Of a DNA stretch of 64,000 nucleotides, positions 58,410 to 64,000 are shown piece after piece (position 1 is the stretch's first letter; each line of letters begins with the position of its first letter). The DNA is from Fictibacillus marinisediminis (GTDB taxonomy: Bacteria; Bacillota; Bacilli; Bacillales; Fictibacillaceae): assembly GCF_023149135.1 (NCBI RefSeq), contig NZ_JAIWJX010000002.1, forward strand, positions 2,046,001 to 2,110,000, given 5' to 3'. A program made the translations under genes and the position numbers. The notes under the pieces are model-generated. The model ran no database searches, was not told the origin of the DNA, and was given only the letters and a program-made list of their open reading frames with translations.

Positions 58410-60299
58410 ATGAAAATTACAGAATTAATCACGAAAGAAACGATAAAACTTCATCTTGAATCGAAGGAAAAAGCAGATGTGATAGATGAACTGGTTCAGA
58501 AATTGGATGAAGCAGGAAAACTGAATAATAGGAAAGCTTATAAAGAAGCTATAATGGCCAGAGAATCACAAAGCACGACAGGGATTGGAGAAGGCATCGC
58601 CATTCCGCATGCCAAAACTGCTGCAGTCCAATCTCCTGCCATTGCCTTCGGAAGAAGTGTGGATGGGCTTGATTATGATTCCCTGGACGGCCAGCCTTCC
58701 AAGCTGTTTTTTATGATTGCCGCCAGTGAAGGAGCCAACAATGAGCATCTTGAAACGTTATCCAAGCTCTCTACATTTTTGATGGATATGAAGTTTCGTG
58801 AAGGGCTTCTTCATGCAAAAGATGAAGATGAGATCATAGCGATGATCAACGAAAAAGAAGAGGCTGAGGAAGCAGGAAAGGAAAAGGATGCTGGACCTTT
58901 TGAAATTGAAAAAGATCAGCCGTTGCTTCTTGCCGTTACTGCCTGCCCTACAGGAATTGCCCATACCTATATGGCTGCAGATTCTCTAAAAGCAAAGGCA
59001 GCCGAATTAGGTATGCTGTTAAAAGTAGAAACAAATGGCTCAAGCGGTGTAAAGAACAAAATAACCTCCACAGAAATTGAAAGGGCCACGGCCATTATTG
59101 TTGCTGCTGATAAACAAGTGGAAATGGAACGTTTCAGCGGAAAAACACTGATACAAGTACCTGTAGCACAGGCAATCAGAAATCCAGAAAGCCTGCTGAA
59201 AGATGCAGCGGCTAAAAAGGGAACCGTTTACAATCCAGGAAACAGGCCATCGGGCTCAGAAAACGAAGGGCAAACGAAACAAAAGTCGGCCTTTTACCGC
59301 CATCTTATGAATGGTGTGTCCAATATGCTTCCGTTTGTAGTCGGAGGAGGTATCCTGATTGCCATCTCCTTTATGTTTGGTATCCATTCTGCCGATCCCA
59401 AAGATCCTTCTTACAACCAGTTTGCAGCTGCACTCGATACGATCGGAGGAAAAACAGCCTTTGCATTGATGGTAGCCGTTCTTGCCGGTTTTATTGCAAG
59501 AAGCATTGCTGACAGTCCTGGATTCGCACCGGGAATGGTCGGAGGATTCTTGGCATCAACGGGCCAAAGCGGATTTTTAGGTGGACTAATCGCTGGATTT
59601 CTTGCAGGGTACATCGTCCTTGGGCTGAAAAGACTGCTGGCATGGCTGCCAACTTCTCTTGAAGGAATTAAACCTGTCCTTCTCTATCCTGTTTTTGGTA
59701 TTCTACTTACCGGATTGATTATGATCTTCGTTATAAACGGACCTGTACACGCATTGAATGTAGCGCTATCTGACTGGCTGCAAGGATTAGGAAAAGGGAA
59801 TGCCATCCTGGTGGGCTTGCTGCTCGGAGGAATGATGGCGATTGATATGGGAGGACCGATCAACAAAGCAGCCTTTACATTTGGTATTGCAATGATTGAT
59901 GCAGGTAACTTCGCTCCCCATGCTGCCATTATGGCAGGCGGTATGGTTCCGCCACTCGGATTAGCCATTGCAACCACTATTTTTAAAAACAAGTTTACAA
60001 AGCAAGAACGTGAAGCCGGAAAAACATGCTATGTTATGGGGCTTTCCTTCATTACCGAGGGAGCCATTCCATTTGCCGCTGCGGACCCGGGACGTGTGAT
60101 CCCGTCCATCGTTGCAGGTTCTGCTACAGCGGGAGCGTTGACTATGCTGTTTGGTATCGGTCTGCGGGCACCTCATGGAGGAGTATTTGTTATCCCGTTT
60201 GTTGAAGGCAATCCTCTTCTATATGGCCTCGCAATCTTAATTGGAGCCATCGTGACAGCGGTCCTTGTCGGGTTCTGGAAAAAACCTGTTCAGCAATAA
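58410..60299 (+). CDS. fruA: Fructose PTS transporter FruA (EIIABC)
   Basis: A 629-residue phosphotransferase permease with all three domains. IIA (about 1-150) has GIAIPHAKTAAVQ with the phosphorylated His near 66. IIB (about 165-275) starts AVTACPTGIAHTYMAAD with active Cys near 174. IIC (about 290-629) has about nine membrane helices. It phosphorylates fructose to fructose 1-phosphate during uptake, feeding FruK. AGAGGGGG ribosome site before ATG. It closes the fruRKA operon, as in B. subtilis, where the permease is called FruA. Confidence 0.95.
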   Translation: MKITELITKETIKLHLESKEKADVIDELVQKLDEAGKLNNRKAYKEAIMARESQSTTGIGEGIAIPHAKTAAVQSPAIAFGRSVDGLDYDSLDGQPSKLFFMIAASEGANNEHLETLSKLSTFLMDMKFREGLLHAKDEDEIIAMINEKEEAEEAGKEKDAGPFEIEKDQPLLLAVTACPTGIAHTYMAADSLKAKAAELGMLLKVETNGSSGVKNKITSTEIERATAIIVAADKQVEMERFSGKTLIQVPVAQAIRNPESLLKDAAAKKGTVYNPGNRPSGSENEGQTKQKSAFYRHLMNGVSNMLPFVVGGGILIAISFMFGIHSADPKDPSYNQFAAALDTIGGKTAFALMVAVLAGFIARSIADSPGFAPGMVGGFLASTGQSGFLGGLIAGFLAGYIVLGLKRLLAWLPTSLEGIKPVLLYPVFGILLTGLIMIFVINGPVHALNVALSDWLQGLGKGNAILVGLLLGGMMAIDMGGPINKAAFTFGIAMIDAGNFAPHAAIMAGGMVPPLGLAIATTIFKNKFTKQEREAGKTCYVMGLSFITEGAIPFAAADPGRVIPSIVAGSATAGALTMLFGIGLRAPHGGVFVIPFVEGNPLLYGLAILIGAIVTAVLVGFWKKPVQQ

Positions 60300-60309
60300 A
60301 AACAGGTAA

Positions 60310-60344
60310 GCCATCCAACGCCAAATGGATGGCTTTTTTCTTTT
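60310..60344 (+). terminator. Intrinsic terminator of the fru operon
   Basis: AAGCCATCCA / TGGATGGCTT stem with 8-nt loop, followed by TTTTCTTTT. Confidence 0.9.
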
Positions 60345-60396
60345 CTCAGAAGTGATGCTATGATAGAAAAGAGAGGTTTAAGAAGGAGTGTGTAAG

Positions 60397-60708
60397 ATGG
60401 ATCCCAAAGAAATTGAAAACAAAATTATTCAAAATTATAAACAAGATGAAGGCATGATGATTCTTGTATTTGCTCAATGGTGCATCAATCAAGGAATAGA
60501 TCCAAAACAGCTCTATTTTCGGGCATATCCGGGCCAGACTGAGAATGAATTATTAAACCATATGCTTGAACAAACCGTCCCTAAAGAGGAATCTGAAGAA
60601 ATCCCGGATGCAACCGTCCTTGGTGTATTATCTTTGTTCGGAAACGAAGATTTGGCATTTGAAGTATCAAATGAAATCGAAAGGAGAGCAAAACATGGAG
60701 CAGATTGA
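60397..60708 (+). CDS. Hypothetical protein upstream of kapB (103 aa)
   Basis: A 103-residue acidic helical protein starting MDPKEIENKIIQNYKQDEG. It has FAQWCINQGIDPKQLYFRAYP in the middle and no membrane segment. AAGGAG at 60382-60387 gives a strong ribosome site 9 nt before ATG 60397. Its last 14 bp overlap kapB, so the two are an operon. I do not recognise it. In B. subtilis the kapB partner is the histidine kinase kinB, to which this gene is not similar. Confidence 0.72.
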   Translation: MDPKEIENKIIQNYKQDEGMMILVFAQWCINQGIDPKQLYFRAYPGQTENELLNHMLEQTVPKEESEEIPDATVLGVLSLFGNEDLAFEVSNEIERRAKHGAD

Positions 60709-61075
60709 ACCAGGCATGAAAGTGACGGCGCTTTATAAAACGGGGAAATACATAGGTGAAGCAGAACAAATAAAAAATGGAAAGGTGCTTGTCAGTGTTC
60801 TCTCTGTATTGAAACACCCTAGACAAGGTGATCTGCATAATCCGAACCAATCGGATGTTCCGTTCTTTCATCAAAGAAAAGCACTGGCCCTGCATGAAAA
60901 GACATGGGCTCCCATCCATTCGGTAAAACCATTTGATGGAGAGATTCCCGAGTATTCTTCCTCGCTAAAAGCTGCATTTGATGAACATCTTCTTGAAATA
61001 GAGGAAACAGACAATCAGTGGGCTCAAAAATCTTTAGAAGAATTAAAGAAGCTTAAAAAAGAATACAAGCTATAG
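60695..61075 (+). CDS. kapB: KapB-like sporulation kinase-associated protein
   Basis: A 126-residue protein with EPGMKVTALYKTGKYIGE at the start, then LKHPRQGDLHNPNQSDVPFF, FHQRKALALHEKTW and NQWAQKSLEELKKLKKEY, all close to B. subtilis KapB, needed for KinB signalling into the Spo0A phosphorelay. KapB is called a lipoprotein, but no signal peptide or lipobox is visible here. AAAGGAG is 8-9 nt before ATG 60695. No kinB lies in the window. Confidence 0.85.
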   Translation: MEQIEPGMKVTALYKTGKYIGEAEQIKNGKVLVSVLSVLKHPRQGDLHNPNQSDVPFFHQRKALALHEKTWAPIHSVKPFDGEIPEYSSSLKAAFDEHLLEIEETDNQWAQKSLEELKKLKKEYKL

Positions 61076-61138
61076 ATAAAACTATGATGAAAAAATCACA
61101 AGTGTTATAATATGATGTGATAAAACCTGACATGGTTT

Positions 61139-61166
61139 TTGAAGACAGGTTACAGGGTAATATAAA
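61139..61166 (+). promoter_or_regulatory. Candidate sigma-A promoter of nadE
   Basis: TTGAAG (61139-61144), 16-bp spacer, TATAAA (61161-61166). Confidence 0.45.
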
Positions 61167-61196
61167 TTTAACACTACGATAAAGGTGGATGGCATG

Positions 61197-62024
61197 ATGA
61201 ATGAGACACAGCAAAAAATTATTCAGGACCTCGGAGTAAAACCTGAAATTAGACCGCGGGAAGAAATTCAGAACCGTGTAGGCTTTATGAAAGAGTATTT
61301 AAAAAAGAACGGTCTGCAAGGCTTTGTTCTAGGCATCAGCGGAGGCCAGGATTCATCGCTCGCCGGGAAACTTGCACAGCTGGCAATCAACGAATTAAAA
61401 GAAGAAACCAATGATCAAAACTATCAGTTTATTGCAGTCCGGCTGCCGTACGGAGTACAAAAAGATGAAGAAGATGCACAGCGTGCATTAAAATTTATCC
61501 AGCCAGATAGAACCCTTACCGTTAATATTAAGGGAGCGGTCGATGCATCTGCTCAAGCGTTTCATGATGCAACCGGCGGGAAAATAACAGATTTTCTAAA
61601 AGGCAACATCAAAGCGAGAGAGCGAATGAAGGTTCAATATGATATTGCTGCAGCAAATAAATCTCTTGTTATTGGAACCGATCATGCAGCCGAGGCTATT
61701 ACGGGCTTCTTTACAAAGTATGGGGACGGAGCCTGTGACCTTGTTCCGCTCACAGGCCTTAGCAAAAGGCAAGGTAAGGCTTTATTGAAAGAGCTAGGGG
61801 CAGACGAAAAACTTTATTTGAAAGTACCTACCGCCGATTTGGAAGACGACAAGCCGCTCGTACCGGATGAAACCGCTCTTGGAATTACTTATGAAGAACT
61901 GGATGATTACTTGGAAGGCAAAGAAGTATCACCTGAATCGAAAGAAAAAATTGAACATCGGTATATGATTACTGAGCACAAGCGCCGTTTGCCTGCAGCT
62001 CCTGATGATACTTGGTGGAAATAA
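61197..62024 (+). CDS. nadE: Ammonia-dependent NAD+ synthetase
   Basis: A 275-residue enzyme that amidates nicotinic acid adenine dinucleotide with ammonia and ATP. The ATP-pyrophosphatase P-loop is [16 protein letters not shown] (about 42-57), [20 protein letters not shown] is the mid motif (about 160-179), and [16 protein letters not shown] is near 222-237. It lacks the N-terminal glutaminase domain, as in other bacilli. I chose ATG 61197 with AGGTGG 8 nt upstream; ATG 61194 is possible. Links functionally to pncA at 40 kb. Confidence 0.95.
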   Translation: MNETQQKIIQDLGVKPEIRPREEIQNRVGFMKEYLKKNGLQGFVLGISGGQDSSLAGKLAQLAINELKEETNDQNYQFIAVRLPYGVQKDEEDAQRALKFIQPDRTLTVNIKGAVDASAQAFHDATGGKITDFLKGNIKARERMKVQYDIAAANKSLVIGTDHAAEAITGFFTKYGDGACDLVPLTGLSKRQGKALLKELGADEKLYLKVPTADLEDDKPLVPDETALGITYEELDDYLEGKEVSPESKEKIEHRYMITEHKRRLPAAPDDTWWK

Positions 62025-62036
62025 AATGAACCTCAT

Positions 62037-62068
62037 TAAAAGCAGACAAAAAGTCTGCTTTTTTTCAT
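62037..62068 (+). terminator. Intrinsic terminator after nadE
   Basis: AAAAGCAGACA / GTCTGCTTTT stem followed by TTTC. Confidence 0.85.
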
Positions 62069-62121
62069 GGAAAAGATGAGGTATACTTATTTTGGGAATG
62101 ATGTGAGAAAGGAAGCAAACT

Positions 62122-62376
62122 GTGAGTAAAAAAGCAAAAATTGTATTTGTAATCAGTACACTTGTTTTTGTTATTGTATTGTTTTCCTCCATTCAAAGGG
62201 AAAATACCCGAAAAGAGAACTTAAAAGCAATGGGCGATTATTTCAACAAAAAGTTTGAGTTAGATGAGGATCTGAAAAGCCAATACGATAATGAATTTAA
62301 AGTTAAAGTAGGGAAAGAACGCTATATTGTCACATTGAAAAACAAAAAAGTGGTTTCAGCAAAGAAGGAATCCTAA
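62122..62376 (+). CDS. Small membrane-anchored or secreted protein (84 aa)
   Basis: A GTG start with AAAGGAAGC upstream opens an 84-residue frame with one N-terminal hydrophobic segment (AKIVFVISTLVFVIVLFSSI, about 5-24) and a Lys-rich hydrophilic remainder. It could be an uncleaved signal anchor exposing the C-terminal part outside. No family recognised. It has its own terminator. Confidence 0.65.
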   Translation: MSKKAKIVFVISTLVFVIVLFSSIQRENTRKENLKAMGDYFNKKFELDEDLKSQYDNEFKVKVGKERYIVTLKNKKVVSAKKES

Positions 62377-62379
62377 ACA

Positions 62380-62414
62380 CAAGAAGATTGCCAAAATATA
62401 GGCAATCTTTTTTT
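62380..62414 (+). terminator. Intrinsic terminator
   Basis: AAGATTGCC / GGCAATCTT stem with AAAATATA loop, followed by TTTTT. Confidence 0.88.
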
Positions 62415-62557
62415 GAGGAAAAAATGATTTAGAAGGTTTAAAACATTTCAAGTTTTCCAGCAATTCATTTGACAGGATATGGTATTTTTCATATAGTTAG
62501 AAAGCTGATGTACCAAAGCTTTAATCGTAAAAGTAACGAAAAGAAAGGAGGGTGAAC

Positions 62558-63814
62558 ATGCGTTTTAAAGATTTTCACCCCAATATTAAAATCCGGATTG
62601 TTGAATCACTGCTCTCGGGCTCCATAGGAGCAATGATCTATCCTTTTATGGCTATTTATTTAGCAGAAAGAGTTGGTGAATCCCTAACTGGCATATTGTT
62701 AATTATCAATATAGCGGTTGGCTTCCTGGTGGGGTTTTACGGCGGTTATTACGCAGACACCATTGGCCGTAAGAAAATCATGGCCATTGCAGAGACGTTA
62801 AGATTTGCTAGTGTACTGATTATGGCAGGAGCAAATGGCCCATGGGTACATTCAGAAATGGCCGCTGCTTACATAACCATAGCCATGATGATGGTTAACA
62901 GCATCTGCTGGGGACTGGCAGGCCCTGCGGCCAGTGCGATGCTGATTGATGTGAGCACTCCAGAGAACCGAAAATTCATGTATGGTATTACCTATTGGAC
63001 AAATAATCTTTCAATTGCTCTTGGGGGTTTGGCAGGAGGCTACTTGTTTAAGGATTATCTTTTTGAATTGCTTGTCGGCCTATCCATTGTTTCGATGGTA
63101 TCCGTTATTCTTGTCGTATTTTTTATCAAGGAAACCTATGTTCCTGTGAAGAAGACCGTAAAGAAAAGCGTACTGGCTGATATTTTATCCAGCTATAGAA
63201 TCGTTTTTAAAGATACAACTTTCATTTTGTTTATCGTTGCTTATTTATTGGTCTTATCTCTTGAATTTCATTTATCAAACTATGTTTCTGTCCGCTTAAG
63301 CCAAGATATGCCTGTTCAGAAATTATTCAACTTCTCAGTAGATGGCTTCAACATGCTGGGAATTCTGAGAACAGAAAACACATTGCTTGTCGTACTTCTT
63401 GCTGTTCTGGTCAGCAAGATCACTTCGCGCTTCAAAGACAAACGTGTTTTCTTTCTAGGACTTGCCTTGTATATTGTGGGTTACTTAACCATTTCCTACA
63501 GCAATCATGGCTTGATTCTGCTAACAGTTATGGTCATCGCTACGGTTGGAGAATTGATGTTTGTTCCGATTGAACAGTCCTATCTTGCCGACATTCCTCC
63601 CGATGATCTCCGCAGTTCTTACATGGCGGTGAGCGGAATGGTATACCGGGGAGCAATGACCATTGCCGCAGTCAGCATTACACTCGGCCATTTTATCCCT
63701 CGAATGGGGATGACCCTTATATTCATGTTAATGGCTTGTACAGGAATTGCCATTTTTGTTAAAGTGCTGCCGTCTCTGGAGGAAAAACGCACGAAGCAAA
63801 AACAAACAGCCTAA
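62558..63814 (+). CDS. MFS transporter (MdtH-like)
   Basis: A 418-residue protein with 12 predicted membrane helices. The MFS motif GGYYADTIGRKKIMAIAE lies between helices 2 and 3 (about 62-79). The second half starts after a charged cytoplasmic loop (KKTVKKSVLADILSSY). It resembles MdtH/YfmO-type drug exporters, but the substrate is unknown. ATG 62558 has GGAGGGTGAAC upstream; the GTG at 62552 overlaps the ribosome site. The upstream interval 62415-62551 holds no gene that I can see. Confidence 0.82.
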   Translation: MRFKDFHPNIKIRIVESLLSGSIGAMIYPFMAIYLAERVGESLTGILLIINIAVGFLVGFYGGYYADTIGRKKIMAIAETLRFASVLIMAGANGPWVHSEMAAAYITIAMMMVNSICWGLAGPAASAMLIDVSTPENRKFMYGITYWTNNLSIALGGLAGGYLFKDYLFELLVGLSIVSMVSVILVVFFIKETYVPVKKTVKKSVLADILSSYRIVFKDTTFILFIVAYLLVLSLEFHLSNYVSVRLSQDMPVQKLFNFSVDGFNMLGILRTENTLLVVLLAVLVSKITSRFKDKRVFFLGLALYIVGYLTISYSNHGLILLTVMVIATVGELMFVPIEQSYLADIPPDDLRSSYMAVSGMVYRGAMTIAAVSITLGHFIPRMGMTLIFMLMACTGIAIFVKVLPSLEEKRTKQKQTA

Positions 63815-63819
63815 TCAAT

Positions 63820-63850
63820 AAACCTTCAGCCTGCCGGGCTGAGGTTTTCT
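63820..63850. terminator. Bidirectional terminator between MFS gene and Lrp/AsnC gene
   Basis: AACCTTCAGCC / GGGCTGAGGTT stem followed by TTCTC. It also lies at the 3' end of the minus-strand gene. Confidence 0.75.
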
Positions 63851-64000
63851 CATGCACGGTTAATAACAATGGAAAGTTTATAATTAACATGTTCGTTTAA
63901 CTTAACCAGAAATTGATCGAGTATTTCATTGGATGGAAACCTGCACTCCAGAAGGTAGCAGCCATCTCCGCTTATTTTGAAGTTATTTATGACAAACTCC
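63850..64000 (-). CDS. Lrp/AsnC-family regulator, C-terminal end (partial)
   Basis: Reading the minus strand from the edge gives INNFKISGDGCYLLECRFPS and VINRA before the stop at 63850. The strand-turn-strand with a GDGCYLLE and a following NEILDQFLVKLNEH helix matches the C-terminal RAM (ligand-sensing) domain of Lrp/AsnC regulators. The DNA-binding part lies outside the window. The target and ligand are unknown; the nearest gene is the MFS transporter, convergent to it. Confidence 0.7.
   Translation of the reverse strand, partial: EFVINNFKISGDGCYLLECRFPSNEILDQFLVKLNEHVNYKLSIVINRA

Noticed and set aside
1..64000. Mobile elements, prophage genes, toxin-antitoxin pairs or defence islands
   Set aside because: No transposase, integrase, terminal repeats or recognisable defence proteins were found; gene content is that of a core bacillus chromosome. 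yokU resembles an antitoxin zinc part but lacks its DNA-binding domain and toxin.

Overview
The window is a contiguous stretch of core chromosome from an endospore-forming, low-to-mid GC Gram-positive bacterium of the family Bacillaceae (Bacillus or a close relative such as Fictibacillus; the genus is inference). Evidence: spore genes (sspN, tlp, kapB, a YjcZ-like protein), strong AAGGAGG ribosome sites with frequent TTG and GTG starts, U-tract hairpin terminators after most genes, and many genes whose closest remembered relatives are the yne, yod, ypb-ypg and yph genes of Bacillus subtilis. I see no insertion sequence, prophage, integrase or CRISPR array.

Layout. 1-6 kb: end of aconitase, an FbpB-like small basic protein, sspN, an unknown gene, tlp, yneP-yneQ, yneR, phosphatidylserine decarboxylase, a UDG-fold-like protein and an NhaC-type antiporter. 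6-17 kb: cshA helicase with a hairpin leader, an acetyltransferase, the double dynamin dynA, a lipoprotein, ypbS, patA, an MFS transporter and zwf. 17-28 kb: a sulfurtransferase and PHP phosphoesterase, then a lysine degradation locus: ablB, a sigma-54 activator (kamR type), a near-perfect -24/-12 promoter, and kamA-yokU-yodT-yodS-yodR-yodQ. 28-37 kb: small genes, a probable 6S-like RNA, three perfect 23-bp AT-rich repeats, the nuclease group ypcP/ypdQ/ypeP, ypgQ, a ferredoxin, fhs, a YycC-like gene, cvfB and a decayed small membrane gene. 37-46 kb: acetate symporter pair, mgtC-like, pncA, brxA, an ammonium transporter operon (amt, a DUF294 nucleotidyltransferase-like gene, a DEDD exonuclease), a Gly/Tyr/His-rich protein and plsY. 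46-56 kb: ydfJ-like MMPL exporter, an RsmJ-like methyltransferase, a YCII protein, a vanadium haloperoxidase-like protein, threonine aldolase, amidase, DUF6081, DUF2203, tRNA-Arg(UCG) and trhO. 56-64 kb: fructose operon fruR-fruK-fruA, kapB without kinB, nadE, an MFS transporter and the end of an Lrp/AsnC regulator.

How genes work together. The kam locus can take L-lysine to beta-lysine (KamA), then either acetylate it as a compatible solute (AblB) or carry it through transamination, CoA transfer and deacylation (YodT, YodS/R, YodQ). Two related 16-bp palindromes flank the regulator gene; one lies about 95 bp upstream of the sigma-54 promoter, where an activator should bind. The amt operon has an exact 17-bp GlnR/TnrA-type box and CodY-like sites and replaces the usual GlnK partner with a nucleotidyltransferase-like and a 3'-5' exonuclease-like protein; this is the most promising lead to a little-described signalling module. 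No convincing entirely novel system was found; regulatory site calls rest on reading by eye.
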